Shown here piece after piece: positions 26,647 through 35,737 of a DNA stretch of 64,000 nucleotides. A program made the position numbers and the translations under genes. Within the stretch, counting starts at the first letter, position 1. Every line of letters begins with the position of its first letter. This DNA is from Aquiluna sp. (GTDB lineage: Bacteria; Actinomycetota; Actinomycetes; Actinomycetales; Microbacteriaceae), in contig JAPKCK010000002.1 of the NCBI GenBank assembly GCA_028822985.1, positions 1-64,000 on the forward strand, read 5' to 3'. The notes below the pieces were generated by a model. That model did not search any database, was not told the origin of the DNA, and saw only the letters and a program-made list of their open reading frames with translations.

Positions 26647-27129
26647 TCAAGCTAAATGTTCCCTAAGGATCTCAATTGCGCGATCTCGAGCGAGCATCCT
26701 TATTTGATTTCTTGAACCCTCAAAGCTCTCGCTGTAAACGGTCACGCCTTGGGATGAACTTATTGCGATAAAAACTTCACCCGGCTTTCGACCTGACACG
26801 CTCCTAGGCCCTGCAACGCCGGTAGTTGCCACTCCGATTACTGAGCCTGCATCTTTGCCGGCAGCCCTGGAAAGCCTCTCCCGAACACCTTCGGCCATCT
26901 GCGCAGCCACTTCGGCATCGACCGCGCTCTGATTGGCGATTAGAGCGGGTGACACGCCAAGCAGTTGCTCCTTAATGCGGTCTTGGTAGGCAACAATTCC
27001 TCCAAGAATCACCTCCGAGGCACCATCTACGCCTATTAATGCCGACGCCAACGCGCCTCCGGTTATTGACTCAGCAATCGCTATTGAAAGGCCGGCTTTT
27101 TTTGCCAGAGCTATAACTTGCTCGGCCAT
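26647..27129 (-). CDS. CinA C-terminal-domain protein (nicotinamide-nucleotide amidohydrolase, PncC-like)
   Basis: A stand-alone CinA C domain of about 160 residues that probably deamidates NMN to nicotinic acid mononucleotide. Seen: SIAIAESITGGALAS near the N terminus and GVATTGVAGP in the middle. The N-terminal MoCF-like domain of full CinA is absent, as in PncC. I start at the ATG at 27129 (MAEQVIAL), with AGCAGG upstream, which overlaps pgsA by 19 bases; an upstream GTG at 27150 is less likely. Confidence 0.88.
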   Translation of the reverse strand: MAEQVIALAKKAGLSIAIAESITGGALASALIGVDGASEVILGGIVAYQDRIKEQLLGVSPALIANQSAVDAEVAAQMAEGVRERLSRAAGKDAGSVIGVATTGVAGPRSVSGRKPGEVFIAISSSQGVTVYSESFEGSRNQIRMLARDRAIEILREHLA

Positions 27130-27659
27130 AGAACCTGCTTTCCGCTCCACAGCGTCAACACAACCGTAAACCAGAGCACGGCCTGGGAAAACAATGTGTA
27201 CCAGTTACCCAGTGCTTCAAAGGGTGCCAATGCCAGAGAAACCGCGATGATTTGCATGACCGTTTTGAATTTTCCACCTCCGGTGGCTGCGATCACTCGA
27301 CGCTTAGCGACCACCAAACGGTACAAAGTGACAATCAGCTCTCTTGCGAGAATCAACAAAGTGGCTATCCATGGAACTGCATCCTGTGCAGATAGGGCGA
27401 GCAGAGCACCGGTCAGCAGAGCCTTGTCGGCGATCGGATCAATAAGCTTTCCAAAATCGCTGACGAGGTTTCGCTTTCTGGCAATCGCACCGTCAATACC
27501 ATCGGTCGAAGCCGCAAGTACCAACAGCACCAACGCAGCCAACCGGCCCCAAAAATCCCAGTAATCAAAAATTATCCACAGCACAATTGGCACCATTGCC
27601 AGCCTGGTCAATGTGATTATGTTGGGTGTTTGCCTGTAAATAAAGCCTTTAGAAGTCAT
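27111..27659 (-). CDS. pgsA: CDP-diacylglycerol--glycerol-3-phosphate 3-phosphatidyltransferase
   Basis: Membrane enzyme making phosphatidylglycerol phosphate. The CDP-alcohol phosphotransferase signature runs from Asp53 to Asp78: DGIDGAIAR, then [11 protein letters not shown]. Several hydrophobic segments span the 182 residues. It overlaps the ftsK 3' end by 11 bases and is followed by cinA, the usual actinobacterial order ftsK-pgsA-cinA-clgR-recA. Confidence 0.93.
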   Translation of the reverse strand: MTSKGFIYRQTPNIITLTRLAMVPIVLWIIFDYWDFWGRLAALVLLVLAASTDGIDGAIARKRNLVSDFGKLIDPIADKALLTGALLALSAQDAVPWIATLLILARELIVTLYRLVVAKRRVIAATGGGKFKTVMQIIAVSLALAPFEALGNWYTLFSQAVLWFTVVLTLWSGKQVLWPSKL

Positions 27660-30168
27660 CGCGCCTACCGGTTAGCTGCCAAGCGTCCTCGTCTGGTTCG
27701 TCATCGGAACCCGGCGAATCCCCCTCGACCACAGCTGAGCTTTGACCACTGATCTTGGCAAGTAGAGCAGGCAGATCCTCCGCCCTAACTAAAACCTCTC
27801 GGGCCTTCGAGCCCTCAGATGCTCCCACGACCCCGCGAGACTCTAGTAGATCCATCATTCTTCCGGCCTTGGCGAAGCCAATGCGAAGCTTCCGCTGAAG
27901 CATAGAGGTTGACCCAAATTGAGAATTGACGATTAGATCGCAAGCGGCAAGGAGGACATCCATGTCATCGCCTATGTCACTGTCCACGATTTTCGAGGTT
28001 GCTCGCTGTATTACATCACTTCGGTACTCGGGATCCATCTGAGCCTTGACGTGATTCACTACTTTTTGTAGCTCCGCTTCAGACACCCATGCTCCCTGAA
28101 CGCGAACTGCCTTGTTCGTTCCCATCGGCGCGAACAGTGCGTCGCCCTGGCCTATTAGCTTCTCGGCTCCAGGCTGATCAAGAATTACCCGGGAATCTGT
28201 CAGAGACGAGACCGAAAAGGCAAGCCTAGAAGGCACGTTCGCCTTGATAAGACCCGTCACCACGTCCACCGAAGGCCGTTGGGTCGCTAGCACTAGGTGG
28301 ATGCCGGATGCTCTGGCTAACTGGGTAATCCGAACAATGGAATCCTCGACGTCCCTCGGAGCAACAATCATTAAATCCGCAAGTTCGTCTACTACCACTA
28401 ACAGATACGGATACGGCTGCAGTTCTCGCTTGGAGCCTTCTGGGACCCGTACGTCGCCACTGACCACCGCACGGTTGAAATCGTCAATATGCTTGAAGCC
28501 AAAAGACGCCAGGTCGTCGTAACGCGATTCCATCTCTCTCACGACCCATTGCAATGCCTCAGACGCCTTTTTCGGATTGGTGATAATTGGAGTCACCAGA
28601 TGCGGAACTCCCTGATAAACAGAGAGCTCAACACGCTTAGGGTCAACCAGCACCATTCGAACCTCGGCCGGAGTCGCGCGCATCAATACGGAGCAAATCA
28701 TGGAGTTTATAAAGCTCGATTTACCGGCTCCAGTAGCTCCAGCTACTAACAAGTGAGGCATTTTGGCAAGGTTTGCTACTAGGTAGCCACCCTCAACATC
28801 TTTTCCGACACCGATTGTCAACGGGTGTTGAGCACCGGTCGCAGGCTTAGATCTCAACACGTCTCCAAGAGAAACCGTCTCCCTGTCCGTGTTAGGGATC
28901 TCAATGCCGATAGCGCTCTTACCCGGTATGGGGGCCAAAATACGTACTTCGCTGGAAGCTACTGCGTAGCTGATGTTATTGATCAGTCTTGTTACTGCTT
29001 CGACCTTTACCCCAGGTGCCAATTCAACTTCGTACCTAGTCACAGTTGGTCCACGCTGGAAATCCGAGACTCTGGCCTGCACATCGAACTCTTTAAAAAC
29101 ATCGTTGATGGATGCGACCACCTGATCATTTACCGCAGATTTAGTTTTGTGAGGAGTTCCTGCCGCCAGTAAACCGAGGGCCGGAAGAACGTAGGGTCTT
29201 TTGGCTCTCTGGGCAGAAGGTATGTCGATGGGCTCGGTGACCCCCTCTGGTTGAGAGAAAAACTCCGGCTCATCAGTCGAATCGTCCTCACTAGACGCGA
29301 CCGTGACCGACTCAATCGGAGCATCAATTTCGGAGGCAACGAATTCGTCTATACCAGAAACTAGTGGTGAATCGAAGGCGGGCTCCAACTCGCGCTCTTT
29401 TTTCCACCAGCTTGACTTCTTAGCATCGAATGCATCGGTCTCCACTGCGTGCTTATTTTCGGCAAACAGGAACCCGTAGAGCCTCTGGAAATTGACAACG
29501 ATTTTGTTTGGAGCAGTCCCCGTCATAACCAAAATCGAAATGACCGCTAATAAAACTAGAGCAGGCACAGCTCCGTAAATGCTTAGAATGCCAGCAAGCG
29601 GTCCTCCAACCAGCCACCCAAAGAGGCCTCCGGCCTCCGCTAACGCTTGGACGCCATCCCCTGGGGACGGCATGCTGGAAAAGACGTGGAAAAAGCCGGA
29701 AACAACTGACAGTAACAACCAGAATCCCAGCGCGAATCGGGAGCTGTCCCTAACCGAAGCAGGATGTCTGAACAAGTAAAGCGCGTAGCCAAAAAACACA
29801 ACCGGCAAGGCGTAAGCGACTAACCCGAAGAGCATCCCGAAGGTGAAATTATGCAGCACCACTGCCCAGGACTCCCCGATCAAGAACCAAGCGTTTGCCG
29901 CTCCCAAAACGCTAAGCAGCAGCAAGAAAAACGGAGCGCCGTCTCTACGGTCTTCCCTGGCGAGTTTTTCAGTACTAAAGGCCCGAATTATGCCGCCGAA
30001 AAAATGAGCGATACCCAGATAACCAGTGCTTATAGTGGAGCCAAGATTAGAGCTTTCATTCTTGGGCTCGGATGGCTTGCGGGCGGCCACCCTCGGCCCT
30101 GAAGTCGCAGACTTTTTAGCAGACCGGCTACTGGCGGGTCTGCGAGGAGGAGGAGTCTTTGCTGCCAT
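27649..30168 (-). CDS. ftsK: DNA translocase FtsK
   Basis: Couples chromosome segregation to division. 839 residues: a basic N terminus, about four transmembrane segments (roughly 75-235), an acidic linker (about 260-330), the motor with Walker A GATGAGKS near residue 480 and Walker [13 protein letters not shown], and a C-terminal gamma winged-helix (about 755-815, [20 protein letters not shown]) for recognising polar DNA motifs. The ATG lacks a Shine-Dalgarno sequence and has TAGTTT six bases ahead, so the mRNA is probably leaderless. Follows RNase J by 35 bases. Confidence 0.96.
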   Translation of the reverse strand: MAAKTPPPRRPASSRSAKKSATSGPRVAARKPSEPKNESSNLGSTISTGYLGIAHFFGGIIRAFSTEKLAREDRRDGAPFFLLLLSVLGAANAWFLIGESWAVVLHNFTFGMLFGLVAYALPVVFFGYALYLFRHPASVRDSSRFALGFWLLLSVVSGFFHVFSSMPSPGDGVQALAEAGGLFGWLVGGPLAGILSIYGAVPALVLLAVISILVMTGTAPNKIVVNFQRLYGFLFAENKHAVETDAFDAKKSSWWKKERELEPAFDSPLVSGIDEFVASEIDAPIESVTVASSEDDSTDEPEFFSQPEGVTEPIDIPSAQRAKRPYVLPALGLLAAGTPHKTKSAVNDQVVASINDVFKEFDVQARVSDFQRGPTVTRYEVELAPGVKVEAVTRLINNISYAVASSEVRILAPIPGKSAIGIEIPNTDRETVSLGDVLRSKPATGAQHPLTIGVGKDVEGGYLVANLAKMPHLLVAGATGAGKSSFINSMICSVLMRATPAEVRMVLVDPKRVELSVYQGVPHLVTPIITNPKKASEALQWVVREMESRYDDLASFGFKHIDDFNRAVVSGDVRVPEGSKRELQPYPYLLVVVDELADLMIVAPRDVEDSIVRITQLARASGIHLVLATQRPSVDVVTGLIKANVPSRLAFSVSSLTDSRVILDQPGAEKLIGQGDALFAPMGTNKAVRVQGAWVSEAELQKVVNHVKAQMDPEYRSDVIQRATSKIVDSDIGDDMDVLLAACDLIVNSQFGSTSMLQRKLRIGFAKAGRMMDLLESRGVVGASEGSKAREVLVRAEDLPALLAKISGQSSAVVEGDSPGSDDEPDEDAWQLTGRRDDF

Positions 30169-30174
30169 GAGGAA

Positions 30175-30180
30175 AAACTA
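30175..30180 (-). promoter_or_regulatory. -10 element of ftsK (leaderless)
   Basis: Minus strand TAGTTT ends exactly six bases before the ftsK ATG at 30168, in the 35-base gap after rnj. Confidence 0.45.
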
Positions 30181-30203
30181 GCAATCTATTTAGTGATTTG
30201 GGC

Positions 30204-31886
30204 TTAGGCGGGGCGCGAAGAGTAAACAACGATTGGGATGATCATTGGCTTGCGACGGTGCGCTCTGGCAACCCATGAACCGACAGTTTTACGTATTACC
30301 TGCTGGAAGCCGTAGGTGTCTCTAACCCCATCGGCTGCGGCTCTCATCAGGGCGGTGCGAACCTCGGGGAGGATGTCATCAAAGACGTGATCCTCCTCGG
30401 CGTAAGCTCGAGCCTTGATCTCTGGGCCCTCAACAATTTGGCCGCTTGCTTTGTCTACCACCACGAAGATGGAGATAAAGCCTTCCTCAGCCAATATCCT
30501 GCGATCCTTGAGGTCTTCCTCAGTAATCTTGCCAACGGTCTTGCCATCCACATAAAGCATGTCGCAGGGCACTCGACCGACTATTTCACAAATGCCGTCA
30601 ACCATGTCGATTACAGCGCCATCTTCAGCCAGCAGGGTTCGCTCCACCGGAACCCCGGTTTTAATAGCGAGGTCAGCATTCGCCTGCAGATGACGGAATT
30701 CGCCGTGTATCGGCAGTACGTTTTTTGGCTTCAGGATGTTGTAGCAATACAGAAGTTCTCCAGCTGCCGCGTGACCGGAAACATGGACCTTGGCATTGCC
30801 CTTGTGAACAACATTGGCCCCAATTTTGGTGAGCCCGTCGATAACGCGATAGACGGCATTTTCGTTGCCTGGAATAAGAGAGCTTGCGAGCAAGACCGTG
30901 TCGCCGGGTCCAATTTGTATTTGGTGATCTTGTCTTGCCATCCTTGAAAGCACGGCCATCGGCTCACCCTGGCTACCGGTGGACATGAAGACGAGCTTGC
31001 TGTCTGGATAGTTTCCAGCTTTTCGAATATCTACTATCTGCCCGTCCGGTACCTTCAAAAACCCAAGCTCGGCGGCGATGGTCATGTTTCGAACCATACT
31101 GCGTCCTACAAAAACCACCTTGCGATTATTCGCGAGCGCCGCATCGATAACCTGCTGAACCCTGTGGACATGTGAGCTAAATGATGCCACCACGACTCTT
31201 CCCGGAGTCTTCGCAATAACGTTCTCAATAACTGGTCCAATGTCCCGCTCTAGAGGAGTGAAACCCGGAACATCGGCGTTGGTGCTGTCGACCATAAATA
31301 GATCGAGCCCTTCTTCACCAATCTTCGCAAATGCGCGAAGGTCAGTTAGCCTGCCGTCCAGAGGCAATTGGTCCATCTTGAAATCTCCGGTCGCAAGAAC
31401 CGTACCCGCAACGCTTCGGACTATGACGGCCAGGGAGTCCGGAATTGAATGGTTTACGGCCACAAATTCAAGTTCAAAAGGTCCCAGCCGCTCTATTTGC
31501 CCAGCGGCAACGGTGTGAGTCAGGGGAGCAATGCGGTGCTCCTTGAGTTTCGCCTCAAGGAATGCAAGGGTCAAAGTAGAGCCAAGGATCGGTATGTCTT
31601 TTTTATGACGAAGAAGATACGGCACTCCCCCGATGTGGTCTTCGTGTCCGTGAGTAAGCACCATGCCCACGATGCGATCCAGCTTGTCCTCAAGGTAACT
31701 AAAGTCAGGAAGAATTACATCCACTCCAGGCTGCGTCTCCTCAGGGAACAACACTCCGCAATCGATGATCATGATTTGCTTGTCTAGCTCGAAAACAGTC
31801 ATGTTTCGACCGATCTCGCCTAAACCTCCAAGTGGGATGATTCTCAATGTGCCCGGCTTGAGTGCCGGTGGAACCTGCAGCTCCAC
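30204..31886 (-). CDS. rnj: Ribonuclease J
   Basis: Metallo-beta-lactamase-fold 5'-exo/endoribonuclease for mRNA decay and rRNA maturation. Metal motif HGHEDH at 79-84 (THGHEDHIGG), GDFKMDQ, the beta-CASP region with VVASFSSHVHRVQQVIDAA, and HVSGHAAAGE. 560 residues, normal. The start is GTG, sharing a base with the dapA TAG. dapA-rnj is a conserved actinobacterial pair. Confidence 0.95.
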   Translation of the reverse strand: MELQVPPALKPGTLRIIPLGGLGEIGRNMTVFELDKQIMIIDCGVLFPEETQPGVDVILPDFSYLEDKLDRIVGMVLTHGHEDHIGGVPYLLRHKKDIPILGSTLTLAFLEAKLKEHRIAPLTHTVAAGQIERLGPFELEFVAVNHSIPDSLAVIVRSVAGTVLATGDFKMDQLPLDGRLTDLRAFAKIGEEGLDLFMVDSTNADVPGFTPLERDIGPVIENVIAKTPGRVVVASFSSHVHRVQQVIDAALANNRKVVFVGRSMVRNMTIAAELGFLKVPDGQIVDIRKAGNYPDSKLVFMSTGSQGEPMAVLSRMARQDHQIQIGPGDTVLLASSLIPGNENAVYRVIDGLTKIGANVVHKGNAKVHVSGHAAAGELLYCYNILKPKNVLPIHGEFRHLQANADLAIKTGVPVERTLLAEDGAVIDMVDGICEIVGRVPCDMLYVDGKTVGKITEEDLKDRRILAEEGFISIFVVVDKASGQIVEGPEIKARAYAEEDHVFDDILPEVRTALMRAAADGVRDTYGFQQVIRKTVGSWVARAHRRKPMIIPIVVYSSRPA

Positions 31887-32866
31887 TATCGGGTTGTCCC
31901 GGCTACCTTGGGCAGCGCACCACCAGCGGCGGCATTTCTATCGGGACGGAAGTTATCAAAACTCAACCCAGGTACGCTCTGCACTTGGTCAATACCGGAT
32001 TCAATCTCAGCGGCTTCACTGTCCTCGGGGCCCACCAGCGGCAACCGGACACGCGGCGAACCAATAAGACCTAAGCCATGAAGTACGTACTTCGCCGCAA
32101 CAGTTCCTGGAACGTGATTCATGACTGCACGCTGCAGCGGCTCGAGTGCGTTGTGCACCTTGAGGGCAGCGTGGAAATCATTGGCATTCGTCGCATCGAT
32201 CATTTCTCTATAAGCATGAGGAGCAATGTTCGCAGTGACTCCGATAAGCCCTGTGGCGCCTACTGAAAGCTGAGGCAGTGCGTAGGAGTCGTCCCCCGAG
32301 AAATACATCAAACCCGTTTCCAGCATCAGTCTTGACACTTGTGCAAGGTCGCCCTTGGCATCTTTGACGGCAACAATGTTTGGATGCTTCGCTGCCCTGT
32401 GAAAGGTGTCATAGCCGATTGCAACCCCGGTGCGACCCGGAATGTCATAGAGGATCACTGGAAGGTCAGTTGCGTCGGCAATCATCCTGAAGTGAGTCAA
32501 GATGCCGGCCTGAGTGGGCTTGTTGTAATAGGGAGTTACTATCATCACGCCGTCGGCCCCGGCCTTTTCGCTGGCCTTGTAGAGCTGAATTGCATGAGCA
32601 GTCTCGTTAGATCCGCCGCCGGTAATGATCTTGGCTCGACCAGCCGCGACGGACTTGCCGATTTTTACAAGCTGAATCTTCTCGGCATCAGTGAGAGTCG
32701 ATGTTTCTCCGGTGGTGCCGGTGACAACGATACCGTCGGCACCATTTGAAATCACATAGTCCATATGCTTTTCGGTTGCATCCCAATCAACCTCACCGTC
32801 GTGAGTCATTGGAGTGACCAGTGCCACTAGCACTTGCCCGAAAACATCTCGTTCCTCTATAGCCAT
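31886..32866 (-). CDS. dapA: 4-hydroxy-tetrahydrodipicolinate synthase
   Basis: Condenses pyruvate with aspartate semialdehyde, first committed step to diaminopimelate and lysine. Schiff-base lysine Lys168 in VAVKDAKGD, Tyr140 in LYDIPGRTG, and GTTGETSTL. The C terminus extends about 30 residues past the barrel. I place the start at the ATG at 32866 (MAIEERDVF): TAGGCT ends exactly six bases before it, whereas the upstream ATG at 32872 would touch that hexamer. Confidence 0.94.
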   Translation of the reverse strand: MAIEERDVFGQVLVALVTPMTHDGEVDWDATEKHMDYVISNGADGIVVTGTTGETSTLTDAEKIQLVKIGKSVAAGRAKIITGGGSNETAHAIQLYKASEKAGADGVMIVTPYYNKPTQAGILTHFRMIADATDLPVILYDIPGRTGVAIGYDTFHRAAKHPNIVAVKDAKGDLAQVSRLMLETGLMYFSGDDSYALPQLSVGATGLIGVTANIAPHAYREMIDATNANDFHAALKVHNALEPLQRAVMNHVPGTVAAKYVLHGLGLIGSPRVRLPLVGPEDSEAAEIESGIDQVQSVPGLSFDNFRPDRNAAAGGALPKVAGTTR

Positions 32867-32872
32867 CCCCAT

Positions 32873-32878
32873 AGCCTA
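32873..32878 (-). promoter_or_regulatory. -10 element of dapA (leaderless)
   Basis: Minus strand TAGGCT, six bases, then the dapA ATG at 32866. It lies in the 32-base gap after thyX and decides between two in-frame ATGs. Confidence 0.5.
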
Positions 32879-32898
32879 CCGTTTGAAGAACAGGGAGC

Positions 32899-33627
32899 CT
32901 AAGGAGCGACTCGACCGTTCTCGTTGAAAGACTCGTAACTCATTGGCATTAGCTTCGCCCAAAAATCTTCCATCTTCTCGGCACACATCTCGATTTCGCG
33001 CTGCGGAAAAGATGGGAAATGCGTGCCTTCGCGCTTGGTTCGAAGTGACAAAAAATTCATAAGCGAGCGAGAATTCATCGTCACGTACATGCTGGAGTAA
33101 ATATTTACCGGCAACACAATTCGAGCGACCTCGCGAGCAACTCCCGCCTCCAGCATGCGCTGATAGGAGTCGTATGCAGCACGGGTAATTGCCTGTGTCT
33201 CTTGAACTACAAGAGCAGTCTGCTCAACAGTTCCGTCCTCGAAATCATAGGCACCGGGCTTTCCAACTTGAACCAGTTTGCGCTCGGGACCTGGAACGTA
33301 AAAAACCGGCTGCAGTTCGCGATAGCGACCGGATTCCTCGTTGTAGCTGGCGATTCTGTGCCTCATAAACTCGCGGAAGACAAAAATAGGGGCCTGAACG
33401 TAAAAAGTCATTGAGTTGTGCTCAAACGGAGAACCGTGGCGATCTCGCATGAGGTAGTTGATCAGACCCTTGTCACGCTTTTCAACCTCCGTGCCAGATT
33501 GCATGGCGCTCTCAAGAGTCTGCTCACCCTGAGTTGAGACTCTGGCAGCAAACAGCACGTCGGCATCTTGAGCGCTTGATCTAACAAGCTCAACAGTTAC
33601 ATCGCTGCGGAATTGAATTTCGGTCAT
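32899..33627 (-). CDS. thyX: Flavin-dependent thymidylate synthase
   Basis: FAD-dependent dUMP methylation using methylene-THF and NADPH. The ThyX signature RHRIASYNEESGRY occupies 89-102, preceded by RHGSPFEHNSM for FAD and substrate. 242 residues, normal. No Shine-Dalgarno; TAGGGT ends six bases before the ATG. Linked to dapA as in many actinobacteria. Whether a ThyA also exists cannot be told here. Confidence 0.95.
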   Translation of the reverse strand: MTEIQFRSDVTVELVRSSAQDADVLFAARVSTQGEQTLESAMQSGTEVEKRDKGLINYLMRDRHGSPFEHNSMTFYVQAPIFVFREFMRHRIASYNEESGRYRELQPVFYVPGPERKLVQVGKPGAYDFEDGTVEQTALVVQETQAITRAAYDSYQRMLEAGVAREVARIVLPVNIYSSMYVTMNSRSLMNFLSLRTKREGTHFPSFPQREIEMCAEKMEDFWAKLMPMSYESFNENGRVAP

Positions 33628-33633
33628 CTGATA

Positions 33634-33639
33634 ACCCTA
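33634..33639 (-). promoter_or_regulatory. -10 element of thyX (leaderless)
   Basis: Minus strand TAGGGT ends six bases before the thyX ATG at 33627; no ribosome-binding site is present. Confidence 0.5.
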
Positions 33640-33707
33640 AGCCAGCCCAAAAGTAAAAAAGCGCAACACTCCGTATTTGTGCCTTTGTGTCGCCTACGCT
33701 TTCGTAC

Positions 33708-34148
33708 GTGGACTCAACAATCGTTCTATCAATAGCCCTGCTCATCGTGGCAACGATGACTGGTATCGGCTATCGCTTCTTTCAAGGTCGCGGACACAGC
33801 GTCTCTGGAGCTCAATGCATCGAACTGGAAAAACTCAATCTCCTCAAGAATGGCGAAGAAGTAACAAAGTTCGGCAAAGAAGCTACGGTCGTTTTATTTT
33901 CCACCGAATACTGCGGTCAGTGCCCGGCGGTCAGAAGGTCACTTGCAAAGCTGGAGTATCGAAAGGGCGGACTTCTTTTTATTGAGGCCGACATCACCCA
34001 CAGAATAGACTTAGCGGCACACTTCAACATAAGTCAGACTCCGACAGTGTTTGTCCTAAATCCGGCTGGCGAGATTCGCTTCCGGATTGGCGGGACACCA
34101 AAACCAAAGACCATCGAAACCGAATTAGAAAAACTAGGAGTGAAATGA
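33708..34148 (+). CDS. Membrane-anchored thioredoxin-fold protein
   Basis: About 146 residues: an N-terminal membrane anchor (about 4-22), then a thioredoxin domain with a redox CGQC motif (Cys69, Cys72 in EYCGQCPAVRR) and the cis-proline loop SQTPTVFVL. Probably exports the domain and acts on disulfides outside the membrane; partner unknown. I prefer the GTG at 33708 (MDSTIVLSIALL), preceded by TACGCT with seven bases between, over a GTG seven codons upstream. Overlaps the next gene by 4 bases (ATGA). Confidence 0.82.
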   Translation: MDSTIVLSIALLIVATMTGIGYRFFQGRGHSVSGAQCIELEKLNLLKNGEEVTKFGKEATVVLFSTEYCGQCPAVRRSLAKLEYRKGGLLFIEADITHRIDLAAHFNISQTPTVFVLNPAGEIRFRIGGTPKPKTIETELEKLGVK

Positions 34149-34582
34149 CTACTAACAATCACGTAGACCCACGAGGACCGAGATTTGGCGCCGCGATAAC
34201 CTCGGTCCTATCCTTCATCGCTTTCTACCTAAGCCTCACGAACCAATCACTTGCCTATGCAATAGTCATAGCACTAGGGGTGCTCTTCACCTGGTCCTTG
34301 GTTTCCCCAAGTACCCACCCATATGGTTGGTCGTTCGCCAAATTTATTCGACCCAACTTGGCTGCCCCCAAAGAACTAGAGGACCCAAGGCCACTGAAAT
34401 TCGCTCAGCAAGTCGGACTGGCGTTTGCGCTTCTTGGAATTATTGGCGGGATCTTTAGCGCACCGCTAGTCACTGTTTCAGCAGCATTTATTTTTATTGC
34501 CGCTTTTCTGAATGCTTTTTTCGGCCTGTGCCTAGGCTGCCAGCTCTATCTATTGATTCGCAGAGTCGGAATTATTCGCTAG
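34145..34582 (+). CDS. DUF4395 integral membrane protein
   Basis: A 145-residue membrane protein with about four hydrophobic helices, an N-terminal DPRGPRFGA motif and a CLGCQLYL motif (two cysteines) near the C terminus, both typical of DUF4395. Coupled to the thioredoxin gene by a 4-base overlap, a pairing known in actinobacteria, so the cysteine pair may exchange electrons with the thioredoxin domain (inference). Its last 33 bases overlap the convergent gene at 34550. Confidence 0.82.
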   Translation: MTTNNHVDPRGPRFGAAITSVLSFIAFYLSLTNQSLAYAIVIALGVLFTWSLVSPSTHPYGWSFAKFIRPNLAAPKELEDPRPLKFAQQVGLAFALLGIIGGIFSAPLVTVSAAFIFIAAFLNAFFGLCLGCQLYLLIRRVGIIR

Positions 34583-35002
34583 CTGGATAGCTTGCCTAAT
34601 AGCGGCCCTGGCATTCTTGCGCTCGCCGGCAGCATCGTGGGCCTCGCCTAGTTGGAACCAAAGGCTCCAACTACTTGGGTCCTTAGTAACTGCAACCTGA
34701 ATTCTTTCCAGCTCTTTGCTGGCTGACTCCTTGGTGGCGCGACCGCTGGCTCGAAGTTCAAGATCCAACCCAGGGATATTGAGTGAAATGAGCTTGCGCG
34801 AGAGCCTCTGAGCCTTGAGGCCAAATTGCAGTTCAGCAAATAATGCCCAGAGCGCCACTAACGGCAGCACGAGAATTGCCAGCCCCATGACGATAGCGAT
34901 GAGGCTTGGCTCTTGGAGCAAGATGATGCCCCTGCCAAGCAGGGTCAGAACATAAAATAGTGTCAGGGCCAGCATTAAGCCGACCCATATTTTGGTAATC
35001 AT
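34550..35002 (-). CDS. Small membrane protein with C-terminal TPR-like helix pair
   Basis: A 150-residue protein, not recognised as a named family. Two hydrophobic helices (about 5-30 and 33-57) are followed by a soluble helical region; WFQLGEAHDAAGERKNARAAIRQAI (quoted in part: LGEAHDAAGERKNA) resembles one tetratricopeptide repeat. It overlaps dapB by 4 bases and DUF4395 by 33 bases. Similar small membrane-TPR genes follow dapB in other actinobacteria, as I recall; function unknown. Confidence 0.7.
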   Translation of the reverse strand: MITKIWVGLMLALTLFYVLTLLGRGIILLQEPSLIAIVMGLAILVLPLVALWALFAELQFGLKAQRLSRKLISLNIPGLDLELRASGRATKESASKELERIQVAVTKDPSSWSLWFQLGEAHDAAGERKNARAAIRQAIQLANNSDSANQ

Positions 35003-35724
35003 TTGCCGAGAACGTTTTCCAGGCCAACGGTTAGACCAGTTGCGGTTTGTGCAAACTCAATTGATCGAAGGATTCCAAGAGAGTAAGCCCTTGGAGAAGA
35101 AACGTCGTGGGAAATTACAAGCTGCTCACCGTCAGCACCGAAGATGGTGTCCTGTTTGGCGGAAATGCCTTTCTGCCGCAAGGAGTGAATAACCACTCCC
35201 GCGTGAACTTCGCCCCTGCTGGGTTGACCGACCCCGGGAATTAGATGCTGTGGCAAGTCTTTTCTAGACTCAGCAATCAATTCAGCGGTTCGGATGGCAG
35301 TGCCGGAAGGAGAATCAACTTTTTGCTCGTGGTGAGCCTCGAGGATTTCAATCGAGTCAAAGTACTTGGCGGCCATCGCAGCAAAGCGCTGAGCCAACAT
35401 GGAGCCAACGGAAAAGTTAGGCACCACCACAACGGCCGACATGGGACTGGTTTTCAGCGCCTTTTCCAAAACTGCCAGCTTCTGCTCACTCCAACCAGAT
35501 GTTCCAATTACCGTCTTTAGGCCGTTCTCAATTGCGAACAGGACTAGCGACTCGGACACTGACGGGTTAGTGAAATCGATCACCACATCGGCGCCAAGCA
35601 TCTGCTCCTTGGGTGACGAGGAATCCAGCGCCGAGTGCAGCTTTAGATTGCCGTCAGCATCGACTAATTGCCTGGCAAGAGCTCCCATTCGACCGGAGGC
35701 TCCGAGTATTGAAACATGAATCAT
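34999..35724 (-). CDS. dapB: 4-hydroxy-tetrahydrodipicolinate reductase
   Basis: NAD(P)H-dependent second step of the diaminopimelate branch. Nucleotide-binding GASGRMG at 8-14 and the catalytic HHEQKVDSPSGTA (His131, His132, Lys135). 241 residues, typical of actinobacterial forms. It follows the M16 peptidase by 13 bases in the pnp-M16-dapB order. Confidence 0.95.
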   Translation of the reverse strand: MIHVSILGASGRMGALARQLVDADGNLKLHSALDSSSPKEQMLGADVVIDFTNPSVSESLVLFAIENGLKTVIGTSGWSEQKLAVLEKALKTSPMSAVVVVPNFSVGSMLAQRFAAMAAKYFDSIEILEAHHEQKVDSPSGTAIRTAELIAESRKDLPQHLIPGVGQPSRGEVHAGVVIHSLRQKGISAKQDTIFGADGEQLVISHDVSSPRAYSLGILRSIEFAQTATGLTVGLENVLGK

Positions 35725-35737
35725 GTTAGAAAACCTA

